DNA of 64,000 nucleotides. Source: Macrobrachium rosenbergii (taxonomy: Eukaryota; Arthropoda; Malacostraca; Decapoda; Palaemonidae). Under the pieces are notes generated by a model. It made no database searches, was not told the origin of the DNA, and was given only the letters and a program-made list of their open reading frames with translations. Both the position numbers and the translations under genes were made by a program. How positions within the stretch are numbered: the stretch's first letter is position 1; every line of letters starts with the position of its first letter. Positions 12,243-23,895 of this stretch are shown here, in pieces. The stretch lies in NCBI RefSeq assembly GCF_040412425.1, contig NC_089781.1, forward strand, positions 50,668,727 through 50,732,726, written 5' to 3'.

Positions 12243-14671
12243 ATGTCTTCCTCTGGCTACTCGTGTCTGTAACTTGGGTGATTGTAAGGTGAGGCTATCG
12301 AAGGCTTCGGTAGACCCTCACACTTTATGTATGAAATGTAGGGGTATGGAATGTTCTGTGGACAGATTGTTGCAATGAATGTGAGGGATTATCTGATGGG
12401 GAATGGAAAAATGCGAATCCTATATCACGTAAATTGGGCGTGATAGGTTGAGAGGTCTTCCTCAGGAGTCTTCTGTAGACAGGCGGTCAGGGATTTCTCA
12501 TGTTAGTAACCCTGTAGTTGTAGTCCCTAACCCTGTGAGTGTTGCCTTCGGGCTAGAGGTTGTTGCAGAAAGTAATACTCTGGCTCTAGTTCTTGAGTCA
12601 GTCGCGCTCTTGAAAATAAAGTGAATGCCCTGCAAGCGCAGAAGTGTAGTGTGTGTTAATCCCTAGTGTTGTGGAGGGGCGTCAGGTCGACCTATGATAG
12701 CTTCCTGAGCCTGGACCTCTGCCGAACTCCCAAGACCCGGGGGGAGAGGGCATGTGAAAGCTTGCATGAAGGATTCTGGGGACTCCCCTCCGATCTGGCG
12801 TCCCTTCGGCAGGTCCTGTTGACTCCACCCAGGCTGCCAGGGATCGTGCTCGGGCACGCATCCATAAGGAATGCTTCTCGTCCTCCGACACGTCCTCCCC
12901 TCGTCGGGGTTGGAGCTCTCGGTTGGACTCTCGCCCTCTCAAGAGAAGCTTGAGAGGAGAGGACGCTTCACGTCCTCTTCCTCTAGACGTTTTATGCTCG
13001 TCCCCTGAAAGTTTCGAGGATGTCCCTCAACAGAAGAAGTTTCGTCGTGCAACGGATGTTGACACTGCTCGTCATCCCAGTCGCGCTAAGGCTGGAGCTA
13101 TTTCCCCGGTGAGAAAGAGGAAGACTTCTCCTCTCCACTCTCCTTCTCGCAGATTCAGCACGTCTCCCAGGAGAGCTGTTTCTCCAACTTGTCAGATTTT
13201 GTTGGGTATGCAACAGCAGCTGGATTCTCTTATGGATCGTAGAAAGGACAGACCTCGTCGTAGATTTGCATCTGCCTGTTAAGAAGTCAGGCCTTCTCTT
13301 ACCTCCAGCAAATCGTCTTTTGTCTGCTAGTTCTCCTGAAGCTTCGTCTTGCTCCTAAGGAAGGTTTAAAGGAGCTTCCTTCTCACTTTGAAGATTTAGA
13401 CGTCTCTCCTGATACGCGCCAGGTTCGAGTGTCTCGCGCTTCGCGCGCTCCTCACGCTTCACGCGCGCCTCGCCTTGAGTCTCGGCGCGCTTCCACCCAG
13501 GACGCTTCGCGCGCGCCACATCGTGAAGCTCCTTCCGTGTCCGGTCACGGAGCTGCGCGCGCTCCCCGCCTGGACGCGCCTCGCTCTCCTCGCGTTATCT
13601 CTTCACGCCCTGCTAACGTTGACTCCACACCTGCAGTGTTTCATGAGGATCAACTTCCCACTTCTTCTGTTGACGCTCATCAGGATTTAGCCACGGCTTC
13701 TAAACACGATAGGTCCCGCTTGCGCATCGGAGAGTCGGGTCTCCTTCCTCCTCGCTCTCCTGTTGCTTTCCAGCGGGCGGAAGAAGAACCCCTTCCGTCA
13801 GAGCCCTCGGACGAAGAGAAACACGTACCTTCTGCTTCTTCCGATTATCAGACTCTGACTTGTCTGTTTAAGGATCTGTTTCCTGAAACCTTTCAAGCTT
13901 CGGCTCCTCGCTCTCCCCCTTCTCAGTTGGCTTCGTCTCAGGCGAGAAAATCTCCTGGCTTTCTTAAGATGAAGAAATCCTTCTCTACCAAGAGAGCTTT
14001 TAAGAAAGTTCAGGACTGGATGACAACTAGAAAGACCCAAGGAAAGACTTCTTTCGCTTTGCCTCCTTCACGTTTGTCTGGAAAATCCGGCATTTGGTAC
14101 GACACAGGTGAAGATATTGGTTTGACAGTTCCCTCCACTTCTCAAGGGGACTTTGCAAGTCTTGTGGACGCCTCCAGGAGATCTCACTTGTCCTCTTCTA
14201 AGGTTTCTTGGACCCTCACAGAAATGGACCACCATCTTAAAGGACTCTTCAAAACTGTTGAAGTCTTTAACTTTTTGGACTGGTGTCTGGGAGTTCTGCA
14301 CACTAAGGCTACTAGCCCTAGTTCCATTAGTCTGTGGGAGCTGTACGGCATTGTTTTGCTCCTTTTTGGCGAAGTCTGTTTCCCCATCTCAGAAGGGAGA
14401 GCTTCAGTTCGCTCCTTTCTTTAGCCATCTCTTCCCCCAGACCTTGGTTAAGGATATCGCTTCCAGCCTTCAGGAGAAGGCCACTCAAGACCTCCTTTCC
14501 AGGTCCTCTAAGCGTCCTTCAGCACCTTCATCGTCATCAACTTTACCACAGCAAGCTAAAAAGAAGCAGCCCTTTCGTGGAGGAGCTTCCATGGGAAGCT
14601 TTTCGAAACCCGCGCCTCGAGGGAGAGGTTTCCCTAAAGGCAAGGTCGCCTCCAAGAGAGGCGGCAAGTGA
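12243..14671 (+). pseudogene. DIRS 1 gag-like ORF1, frameshifted
   Basis: The probable start ATGTCTTCCTCTGGC lies at 12243. A cysteine motif follows near 12330-12390 (C-x2-C-x4-C, then C-x2-C with a frameshift), typical of the N-terminus of decapod DIRS gag proteins. The middle is serine/arginine/proline rich with repeated SRAPHASRAP-like segments (13429-13620). The C-terminal part (14400-14671) ends in basic glycine-rich sequence (FRGGASMG, RGRGFPKGK), a likely nucleic-acid-binding tail. At least three frame changes are needed to read through, so it is a pseudogene. The stretch is much richer in G+C than its flanks. Confidence 0.75.
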
Positions 14672-14839
14672 CTCTTTTCACCTCCAGATACCTGTAGGAG
14701 CCAGGCTTCTTCATTTGCCCAAACCTAGTGAGAGTGCTAGGTCCCTCAAGTAGTGAGAAGGCTACTAATTCCTTTCCTGACTCTTCCACTTTGTCTTCGA
14801 CCCCAGAGATTTGTCTTAAGTACCATCAAGCCAGAAGCA

Positions 14840-16445
14840 GAAAATACTGTTCAACCTTCTCGAACAAATGCCTAGAAGAGAGCAGTAGGCAAGTCTGAAC
14901 ACAAATCGAGTTTTACGGCAGATGTTTCTGAATGAAACATTCAGAAGGCTGGAGACCCGTCTTGGGCGTCCAACCCAGACTGAAACGGCTTTGCAGAGGA
15001 CAAGTTCAAGATGAAACGTCTCAGTCAATAACCCAAGACCCTTCGTCGGGATTGGATGGTGTCTTTGGATCTCCAAGATGCTTACTTCCACGTCCGATTC
15101 ATCCTGTCGATGGAGTATCTCCGCTTTGTCTTGAGGGGCAAGACTTGCCAGTTCAGGGCTCTGCTTTGGACTCAGCACAGCCCGGGGATGTTTATATCAT
15201 GAAGAATGTAGCGATGTTAGTTTGCACCTCTCGGGGCGTCAGGATCTCTACCTGGGCGATTGGATTTGATCCGTGCCTCTTGAACAAAAAGGTGTCTGGA
15301 GGACCTTCAGTTTACTCTGCTGGAACTATTAAAGTCCCACCAGGACTTCTGATCAGTAACAGAAAAATCGCAACTGATCCCCTCACAGTCCATCGTTTAT
15401 CTGGGGATTCAGATGGTTCAAAGTAGCCGACTTTCTAAGCGTCTCCATCGCAAACGGCAGTTTCAATGTTGCAAAAAAAGTCTTGGTCTTCTTGGAGAAG
15501 AAACATGCTCGTAAGGAGATGGATGAGTCTGCTGGGGACCATTTCCTCGCTGAGAAGTTTGTTTCTCTGGGAAGACTGCATCTCAGACCTCTTCAAGTTC
15601 TTTCTGCTGGAGAACTGGAAAAACAAGAAGACGGAAGAAGAATTAGGATCTTCCTTCATAAAGACTCCCTCAAGTGGTGGCTTTCGATCCTGTGAAGTTG
15701 GGAAAGGGATCTCTCTCAAGCTTCTGAGCCTGACCTGAGTGTTGTTTTCCGGCGCATCATTAGGCGGGTTGGGGAGCAACACTGGGGAAAAAGAAGTGTC
15801 AGGAACCTGGAAAAGGGCAACAGGGTGTCCTGGCACATCAGCTTTATAAGAGTTGGCGGCAATCTTCTTGGCCACTATTCTTGAGTCTCAGGGTGTGTCA
15901 GCGTTGGTCAAATGGCTTCGGACAACACTACGGCGTTAAGCACCTCAAGAAGCAGAGTGAACACTCTGGATTTCCCTGGCATTTTCAGCCTTGCGAAGAA
16001 ATTCTCCTCTGGGCTCATGCTCGCAACATTTCAATCCTCACAAGATTTGTTGCAGGGGTAGAAAATGTTCGAGCAGACCTGCTCAGTCGGCGCCACCAAC
16101 TTCTGCCGACGGAGTGGACCCTTCATCAGGAGGTTTGCCGAGACCTATGGAAACTTTGGGGTCGCCCTCTCGTGGATCTCTTCGCGACCTCAAGAACGGC
16201 GAGGCTTCCCCTCTACTGCTCCCCTGTTCTCGACCCGGGGGCAGTGGCGATAGATGCTCTTCTCTGGGATTGGACGGGGATGGACGTTTATGCCTTTCCC
16301 CCGTTCAAAATTCTGGGAGAGGTGATTCGCAAGTTCTCGGCCTCTCAAGGGACAAGGATGACGCTCATCGCCCCGTTTTGGCCTTCGAACCACTGGTTCT
16401 GGAAATTTACTCTTCTGGTTGTGTTCCCCAGAACCCTACCTGAGA
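14840..16445 (+). pseudogene. DIRS 1 reverse transcriptase and RNase H, decayed
   Basis: Translation near 15055-15180 gives SLDLQDAYFHV and YLRFVLRGKTCQFRAL, the DLKDAYFHVPIHP...YLRFxxxGKxYQFxALPFGL block of DIRS RTs. The YLDD region near 15240-15275 survives only as a damaged YLGDWI. RNase H follows, with DNTTALSTS near 15914-15945, then VRADLLSRR and the WGRPLVDLFATS block (16070-16200) and YAFPPF near 16290. The last ends in LIAPFWPSNHWFWK. Stops and frameshifts occur throughout, and the RT is shorter than normal, with the palm partly deleted. Confidence 0.82.
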
Positions 16446-16639
16446 GCAGGTCTGCTCAGACAGCCCCACTTGCGAGATACCATCAAAACCTCCCGCTCTG
16501 AACCTGACTGCATTCAGACTATCGAGAAAGTGGTCAGGCGAGGGTTCTCTGCTTGATGGCCTGGGCCATCAACTAGAAACCAGAAGAACTTCCTCCATCA
16601 GAGTTTATCAGCGAAGTGAGCCTTCAGGGTTGAATTGCA

Positions 16640-17560
16640 GAAAGAAGGGTTTTCCACTCTTCCTCGACCTGTGAGCCAGATATTGATTTCCTTCTCTTTT
16701 GAGAGAAAAACTCAGGATTGGCAGTTCCAACTATCAAAGGATATCGGAGCATGCTTTCTTCTGTTTTCCGACACAGAGGACTGGATTTGTCTAATAATAA
16801 GGACCTTCACGATCTCTTGAGATCTTTCGAAACGTCCAAAGTTCCCCGGCCTATTCCTCCTACTTGGAATTTGGACGTTGTACTCAAGTTTTTAATGACC
16901 AGTCCTTGCAGGCCTCAATCTACATCTCTAGGGATGTTACTAGAAAAACCCAGTCTTCCTCATTGCTCTGGCGACCCAGCCCGAAGAAAGTGGCAGTTCA
17001 GGCTTTCAACCGTCATGGGCTTCAAAGGACACACAATGCTGTCTGCTCTTTATCCCCTACGTTCTTGGCTAAGAACGAAAGGCCTTCTAACCCTTGGCCT
17101 AAATTTTTTGAAATTAAAGGTTTGACAGACCTTGTTGGACAGGATCCTGAGAGAGTTCTTTGTCCTGTTAGAGCTCTAAGGTATTACCTTAAAAGAACTC
17201 AGGACATACGTGGTCCCTCAGACAATTTATGGTGTTGGTGAGACAACCTGTTAATCCCATGTCGAAAGATACACTGGCATTCTTCATTTAAAGGAATGTC
17301 ATTAAGGAGGCACATTCTTGTAGCGACTCCAGCTCAGTTGTTGAGTCAACGCCCACGAGTTAGGCTTGGTGCTTCCTCCATGGCGTTCAGAAAAATATGG
17401 CGCTCAGTGACATTCTCCAGTGCCACATTTTAGTGAAGTGAATCGGTGTTTGCCTCACACTACTTAAGAGATGTGAAGGTAGCATCACGAAAATTGCTTT
17501 CTCTGGGACCATACATTGCTGCTGCTACAACCTTGGGGTCAGGTAGCTCTGCTCCTATCC
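16640..17560 (+). pseudogene. DIRS 1 tyrosine recombinase, frameshifted
   Basis: The core-binding domain reads TIKGYRSMLSSVFRHRGL (16725-16780) with IPPTWNLDVVLKFL after it. The catalytic domain continues in another frame with GLTDLVGQDPERVLCPVRAL and KRTQDIRGPSDNLW (17120-17235). Downstream pieces resemble SSMAF (near 17375) and HYLRDV (near 17455-17475), the latter where the nucleophilic tyrosine is expected. The region of the second catalytic arginine is altered. Such YR enzymes insert circular DIRS DNA; this copy needs at least three frame corrections. Confidence 0.82.
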
Positions 17561-17934
17561 TTTAATCCTGCTTAGGAGGGTTTTTAATTGTGTTTTTTAT
17601 GGTTGTTGGGTCGATTGATGGAGACAGTCTTCCCAATCTTTTCTGACTGACGTCTTAGTGCTGGTTAGGTGGTTGGTATGCTCGTTTGTCCTTGTTGTAT
17701 GGTCTATGGTCTAGTCACATTGTGGTCACGCCCCCGTTGACAGATCATCTAGCAGTCGCCAGCTTTATTGGTCACTACCTCGCTGGGAGTCTCTAGGAGC
17801 TTAAGAAGCAGACTAGGGTGACAGTAACCACTCAGTCAATATGCTATCAGGTAAGGAACCAAAAAATAATTTTACCTTTAAATTTGTTTTCCCTTATTCT
17901 TAGCTGTCTCTATCCCCCTCCAAAGGTGGTATTC

Positions 17935-17972
17935 AGCTATATATATATCTGACAGGTAAGTCTCATGAACAA
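17935..17972 (-). repeat. Right inverted terminal repeat of DIRS 1
   Basis: AGCT, a TA run, then CTGACAGGTAAGTCTCATGA: the complement of the left terminal repeat at 11915-11951. It is followed after about 25 bp of AT-rich spacer by another, related inverted repeat start. Confidence 0.85.
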
Positions 17973-17983
17973 AATGATATTTT

Positions 17984-18252
17984 AATAATAAAATAAAGTT
18001 TGTTCATACTTACCTATAGCAGATATATATATTCATGCCCTCCCTCACTCCCCTCAGGAGACAGTGGCATTAGAAAATCTGAATAGAAAATGGGAATGGT
18101 TCTGATGCCCGTGCCCCAGTGGCGGGAATGTGTACTAACCACCTGATACAAAGCCCTGCGTGCATGAAATTTGAAATTCTGTCGGACTTGATTTACAGCT
18201 ATATATATATGCCAGGTGAGTATGAACAACTTTATTTTATTATTAAAATATT
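17984..18252. mobile_element. Short inverted-repeat element related to DIRS ends
   Basis: The outer arms are complementary over about 36 bp: AATAAAATAAAGTTTGTTCA at the left, and its near complement around 18226-18250. The right half (18060-18215) is the reverse complement of the DIRS 1 left subterminal region (11930-12075), including a segment around GTGTACTAACCACCTGAT. There is no coding capacity. It is either a non-autonomous DIRS derivative or the true extended terminal repeat of one of the flanking DIRS elements. Confidence 0.7.
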
Positions 18253-18330
18253 TTTTTATACTTATGTTTTCTCTTCTGTGTTTTGGTGTACAGGTTTGTG
18301 TTTTTTTGTAAGAGAGTGTTGGTAAGGTAT

Positions 18331-21300
18331 CATGGAGTCCCAAAACCCTTCTGTAAGCTCCAGTTCTGGCTCATGAGACTCAGAGGAAATGTCCGGGTGC
18401 AGGAGGTTATCCGTGTTCACGTTTCCTAGTCTCCATGAGTCCTGATCCTCATACAATTTGCGGTAGGTGCAGAGCAAATGTATGTAGTGAAGTCAATCCT
18501 TGTTGAGAATTAATTCTTGGTCTCCTGGGCAATGGATGAGGTTCGCCAAGAAGGGGCAGCATAAGAGGAAGTCAGAGGCTCCATCTTCGGATGGTACCCA
18601 TTCTGCCTCATTGACAGGCCAAGCTCCTCTTGATTCTGCCTCTTCTTTGGTTAGATCTCTTCCAGTTGCTGCATCCTCAGTTGATGGTCGTTCGGCTTCC
18701 TTTTCTCCAATTGATTCGTCTTTGGAAGCTTTGGGAGTGGGTTCGGGAGATTGTATATTTAATGCTGGCCCGTCTCACCCTTCTGGGGGGAGGGGGCATT
18801 GCCATCTTTATCCTTTGTTCCAGTTTTGGAAGCACAGATGTCGAGTGTTTGGGCATCTTTAGGTCTATCAGGTGTACCAACCTTAGATGGCCTATTGTCC
18901 TACTTCATGTCTTCCTGCATCCAGCCCGATAGCTATTCCGACCCCCAAGGTCTCCTCTATATGGGGTCACGTTCTTACATCTAGCGGGATCTTATGGTAC
19001 CAACCTCGCATCAAGTGGTGGGTCAACTCTGGTCCTTCCACAGGTCATAACAACCTCTTCATGATTCATCTGCCCTAGTGATGTCTGTAGGGACCCAGCT
19101 CTATGGCGTCTGCCACCGTTCCATCTGCCCCCTATGAGGGTGAAGTGGCTGTTCCAGCTGATTCTCTCATTTAAGTGGTCATTTGGAGAAACTTGACTCT
19201 CTCATTGAAAAGAAGTGCAGTCGCGCTCATAAGAAGAAGAGACATGGCTCTCCTCCTCCTTCTTCTTCTTCTTCATCATCATCTTTGTCACCATCGTCAC
19301 CGTCGTCAATGTCTGCTTCTCCTGAACGTTCGAGCTCTTCGTTGGGCGAGTCGGTAGAGCTGTGGACTGCGTGCTGCTAGGCCGAGTTGGAGTCTCAGCC
19401 GGCTGTTGATGAAAGAATAAGAGGAATTTATTTCTGGTGATAGAAATTCATTTCTTGCTATAATGTGGTTCGGATTCCACAATAAGCTGTAGGTCCCGTT
19501 TCTAGGTAACCAATTGGTTCTTAGCCACGTCAAATAAGTCTAATCCTTCGGGCCAGCCCTAGGAGAGCTGTTAATCAGCTCAGTGGTCTGGTAAAACTAA
19601 GGTATACTTAACTTTTTTTTCCTGAACGTTCGCCCATCAAGAGCCAAGAAAAGTAGGATGATTCCTTCTTCTTTGAGCCAGGACAGTCACAACCCAGCAT
19701 CGAACCACAGCCATTGCTCTACCACGAACGTTCATTGTCGTAGGGCTATGGCTATTACAGATGATCATGTCTCCTACACAGTAGTCTCGGGGTCGACATC
19801 GGCACACAGCCGTCGCTCTCCCATGGACATTCAGCATCGTAGGAAGGCTGGTTCAGGGAAGGATCATGATCTTACGGCTGTTGTCCACCATTGTGATTCT
19901 TCTGCGGCTGGCCACGTAGGGGTTTCGTCAGGGGCCATGCGGATGTCGATAGATGATACCTCTCGTCTGTTGGCCGTTAACCCACAAGGTCTGCTTGTGA
20001 AAAGGAAGCTTTATGAAGAGGAAGCTTTATGAAGAGCCCCTTTCCCTGGTTATACCCTGTGAAGGTTCGGAGGAAGGATGACAAGGCTCTAGTCAAGAAG
20101 ACTCATGTACCAGATCCTCAGGCTAATGTCCGTTCAGGTGGAGTTCCTGTCGGCGTTAAGGACCACGATCAGATGTTGTGCTCTTGCTCCAGTCCTTGGT
20201 TGCCCAGAGGCGCCTGTGATTCCTCTCCGGAGTCTTCAAGACCTAAGTTTCATAATCAGTCAATCTCCAGGGTTGCACAGTTGAAGACGTCTGGATAGGC
20301 GTGACCGTGATTCGTCATCAAAATGTTGATCTTGTTCAACATCCAGTAGCAGAGACCATGGCCATGTATGCTGTCTCAAGGCTGTGGGCTTGACACGTCC
20401 AGGCTGTGAGATGAGTCACATCCATCTTGTGAGAAAGGTTCTTCTGTGTTTAGAGCAAGTGTTTGAGATCCTTCTCTACCTTCCAATTCTGGTGCTCATC
20501 CCACACGAGAGGTGGAAGATTTAGAGAACAGGAATATCTGTCTTCTTATGCTGAGGTTATAGATCTTATTTGTTAGTTCAGTAATCTTTCTAAGAGAACT
20601 GAAACTCCTTCTGCGATCATTCCTACAGGGATAGAAGCCCTTGTGGGTCTTTAAAAGGACTCAAAAACTTCCTTTGAGTTGCCCTGCTCTGGCCATGTAG
20701 ATTCAGTCCTTCAGCATGTGAGCTTGCTGATTTCAGGTCGGGATAACTCTCTGCGGTCAAACAGACCGTTCAAGTTTCTCCCAGCTCCTCTTCCTCATCA
20801 TAGAAGATATTATACCATTCCAGTGGTACCGCTACTGGGTAGGCAGGTTAACCTGGATGTTGTCAGGTTGAAACCGGGATTGACTTTGGAGCAGGTGAGG
20901 ATGGAGTGCCCCTCCTTTACATTTCACAAAGTCGCTGCATTGGAGTCTACGGCTTCTTCTGTTTTCCAGATGGCCTCTTGGCTTGACTCATAATCAACAG
21001 CAGGGGCAAAAATTTCATCATCGGCTACTGCAGAGGACTCGGTTGATGAGGCAGCTTATATCAGATTGCTACAGTCTGGTTCAAAGGCAGTCCCATACCT
21101 GACACATCTGAGTGCCAATGTATGGGCCAATATCCTTCTGATGAGAAGAGATGCAGCACTCCCCAAGATAGCTCGATATGTCAATGTTGATTTTTTGTTG
21201 TCGTTAAGGAATGGTGATATTTTGCAGTGGCATTTGCTTCTCCCTAGGATAGACTGGAGTCAGCTATTGACAGATGGAGAGCTGATGACAATTGATACAG
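18331..21300 (+). pseudogene. DIRS 2 gag-like region, interrupted
   Basis: Begins near ATGGAGTCCCAAAACCC at 18331. A degenerate cysteine cluster (C-x2-C-x4-C) and WMRFAKKGQHKRK follow near 18445-18560, matching the cysteine cluster plus WxxFAxxxxYKRK start of decapod DIRS gag proteins. A serine-rich tract (19245-19330, TCT/TCA repeats) is split by a SINE. Conserved-looking but shifted frames continue to about 21300. I cannot assign finer functions. Confidence 0.6.
19333..19620 (+). mobile_element. tRNA-like SINE with target-site duplication
   Basis: A 288-bp insertion flanked by a perfect 12-bp duplication CCTGAACGTTCG (19321-19332 and 19621-19632). The head contains an A-box-like TGGGCGAGTCGG (about 19343) and a B-box-like GTTGGAGTCTC (about 19386), as expected of a tRNA-derived pol III promoter. 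The body contains CGGGCCAGCCCT and GCTCAGTGGTCTGG and ends in eight T. It disrupts the serine-rich part of DIRS 2 gag. The tRNA of origin is not assigned. Confidence 0.78.
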
Positions 21301-21479
21301 CAATCCAGTAAGTAAATCTGACTGGTTCCACGACCCAGTGTTGCAAGACAGGTTCAGGAACATCCTCCCAAGAAGACAGTAAGGCCAGCACCTGTAAATA
21401 AGCCTCAACCTGCTTCGTCGGTGAAGAAAAGCCTTCAACAACTGCCCTTTCATGTCGTTCTCCAGGAGGAAGAAATTGT

Positions 21480-22478
21480 GTGGAGCAGAGGCGAGTGGGA
21501 GGCAGTACAGTGGGCGCCCCTCCCTGCATCTTTCCACCGGTGGGAGAATGCCTGACTAGCTATTGGACTATGTGGCAGAGATTCGGGGCGGAGCCGTGGG
21601 TAGTAGATGTTCTGTGGGTAGGATATCTACTCCCATTTGACTTCACCCCTCCTCTCTCAGATCGCCCTCTCCTTCACCTGACCTACGATCAAGAATCTCA
21701 AAAACACCTAGCCCTCCAAGAAGAAGTGAAGATGATGGAGAAAGGAGCGATAGAACAAGTAGAGCTTCCTACTCCGGGTTTCTACAGCAGAATCTTCCTG
21801 GTCCCCAAGACCAATGGCGATTGGAGGACAGTCATAGATCTTTCAATGTTGAATCTTTTCATCAGGAATACAAGGTCAGAATGGAAACTCCACGGACAGT
21901 CTTGGCAGCCATCAGGGACAACGACTACAAGCTGACCATAGACTTGAAGGACACATACTTCTGGATTCCTTTTCATCCTTCCTCTTGGAAGTTTCTTCAT
22001 GTTAGTTTTTGGAAGCAGATGTTCCAGTTCAAGGTGCTGTTCTTCGGGTTGATGACAGCTCCTCAGGTGTTCACGAGAGTGTTCACACTGGTATTGACAT
22101 GGTCTCATGCTCAAGGAATCAGACTTCTAAGATACGTCGATGACTGTGGTTTTAGCGAGTCCCCAGGAAAAGATGATTCAGGACAGGGAGCGGCATCTCC
22201 AATTTTGTCACAGCTTTGGCATTGTGGTAAATTTGGAAAAGTCAGATCTCATTTCCAGTCAAAGAATTCTATACCTGGGAATGGTAGTAGACGCAGCAGC
22301 GTCAAGAGTCTTTCTGTCGGAACAGAGTATTGAGAAGTTCAGGACAATAGCTTGTTCCTTTCCGTCCGAAAGGACAACCAGGTCGTCAGTGGCAGGTTAT
22401 TCTAGGCCTGCTAACTTCTTTGGAGAATTCTGGTTCCACTTGACTGACTACATCATCGGTCCTTACAGTGGAGACTAA
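21480..22478 (+). pseudogene. DIRS 2 reverse transcriptase
   Basis: Read in three overlapping frames: GFYSRIFLVPKTNGDWRTVI (21775-21835), then YKLTIDLKDTYFWIPFHPSS and FGLMTAPQVFTRVF, then the catalytic YVDD near 22132-22143 and VNLEKSDLISSQRILYLGM. This is the complete RT palm of a DIRS element. YVDD replaces the common YLDD. Two frame changes prevent translation as one protein. Confidence 0.87.
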
Positions 22479-22619
22479 GGGAATACTGGTCTCCAGCAAG
22501 AGATTCCCCTCACATGCAAGTCCCTCTGTCAGCAGAAGTGAGAAACGACCTACTGTGGTGGTTGGACAACAAGAATCTAGCAGCAGGAGTTCCTATTCAT
22601 TCATCCCCTCAGGAACTAC

Positions 22620-23290
22620 TACTGTTCTTGGATGCATCTTCTGAAGGTTGAGGCTCATCTAGAAGACCTCCTAACTTCCGCGCTGTGGAGTCCTTCAAGA
22701 CAGTTGACTTCATATCAGTGTGCTGGAGCTGAAAGCAGCCTTCCTAGCACTTCAGCGGTTTCAAAAGAGAGTGATGGGACACTGTTGTGTTGATGTTGGA
22801 CAACACTACAGTGGTAGTTTATGTTAACAAACAGTGGGCCATAGACATTTCGGTGGAGCGTGTGGCCAGGTACATTCCAGGCAAAAGGAATGTAGTGGCT
22901 GACATACTAAGTCGGCAGACACAGATTCTGAGAACAGAGTGGTCTCTGCATCAGGGGATTGCGGACAGGCTATTTCACTTGTGGGTATTTCACTTGTGGG
23001 GGAGGCCAGTGATAGACCTCTTCACTACAAGGTTCAACAGAAAGCTGGAGGTCTACCGTTCGGTAGTTCCAGGTTTGTTTGCTGTGGCAGAGGATGCTCT
23101 TCAACATCCCTGGGATAACCTGGATGTATACGGCTTCCCCCCATTTTGCTTGATCTTGCCAGGTCCTGAACAGAGTGATGAGGTCCCAGAATCTCAAGAT
23201 GACTCTAGTAGCTCCTTTATGGCCACAAGCAGAATGGTTTTCAAGATGTACTGTCACCGCTAACAGTGGTTCCGAGAGAGACACCCCCAT
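22620..23290 (+). pseudogene. DIRS 2 RNase H and DLFTTR domain
   Basis: An LLLFLDASSEG start (near 22612) precedes LDNTTVVVYVNKQ at 22793-22833 and then YIPGKRNVVADILSRQ (22872-22919), the RNase H D-N-T and ADxLSR signatures. WGRPVIDLFTTRFNRK and YGFPPF follow, as in other DIRS elements. A short duplicated phrase (FHLW twice, near 22974-23000) has crept in. The recombinase that should follow is not seen. Confidence 0.82.
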
Positions 23291-23480
23291 GGCACAATGT
23301 ACTGTGTCAACCTCAGGTAGAGAGGTACCATCATGATAGGTTCCCTATCTCTTCAGCGACTCAAATGTCACATGATATTGGGAAGTAAAATACGTTGTTG
23401 GCTTTCTTCAGAAATGTCTCTTTCAAAAAAGTCTCCGAATGTACAGGGTGGTCATCAGAGACAGTATTTTTAAAACATTA

Positions 23481-23895
23481 TTGCCATGAGCTCAAACAAA
23501 TTTGACTACACTGTGTATCAGTAGGTGGTATGGTTAGTCCTGACCCCATAGGTGCTACAGCGATAAACCAGGGGTCTTCTCGATGGGTGGGTATGCTAAC
23601 TATCACTGGGGGAAGTTGTGACAATACTGCAACCAAACCCAGCATGCTTAGGTAAGTCACTGTAGAACTATATCCTAAAAGATAAGTTTGTGTTTATTTT
23701 CTTGTTCTTTGTTACCAAAACCTAAGGTGTATTTGGAACAAAGAATGGGGCTTGAAATTTGTGGCTTGACCTCAGACCAGAAATGTTTCTTTTCTTTGGG
23801 TTGGTGGGATTAAAATTTGAGAGCCTAAGCCTTTTTGTCACCTGTCAATTGCTTTGTAAAGCTCCTTGAGGATGAAACAACTGACTATGCTATCA
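23481..23895. other. Unassigned DNA between DIRS 2 and the next element
   Basis: Nothing recognised; no exon-like sequence. It may be decayed DIRS 2 sequence, since translated fragments are too degraded to judge. Confidence 0.4.

Larger units (their letters stand above)
11915..17972 (+). mobile_element. DIRS-type retroelement 1, near full length, decayed
   Basis: A 6.06-kb element delimited by a 37-bp inverted terminal repeat (TTTGTTCATGAGACTTACCT at the left, its complement at the right). It carries, in order, a gag-like frame, reverse transcriptase, RNase H with the adjoining DLFATS domain, and a tyrosine recombinase. This order plus inverted ends defines DIRS1-like elements, which integrate through a tyrosine recombinase rather than a DDE integrase. 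Several frameshifts and stops show that the copy is inactive, and the RT region is shortened. Confidence 0.88.
18331..23480 (+). mobile_element. DIRS-type retroelement 2, recombinase missing
   Basis: A second DIRS element of another subfamily lies directly after the short inverted-repeat element. It holds a serine-rich gag-like part, a well-preserved RT and the RNase H plus LFTTR block, but no tyrosine recombinase can be recognised before the sequence decays around 23480. A SINE interrupts the gag part. Frame changes occur within the RT, so it is not functional. Confidence 0.8.
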
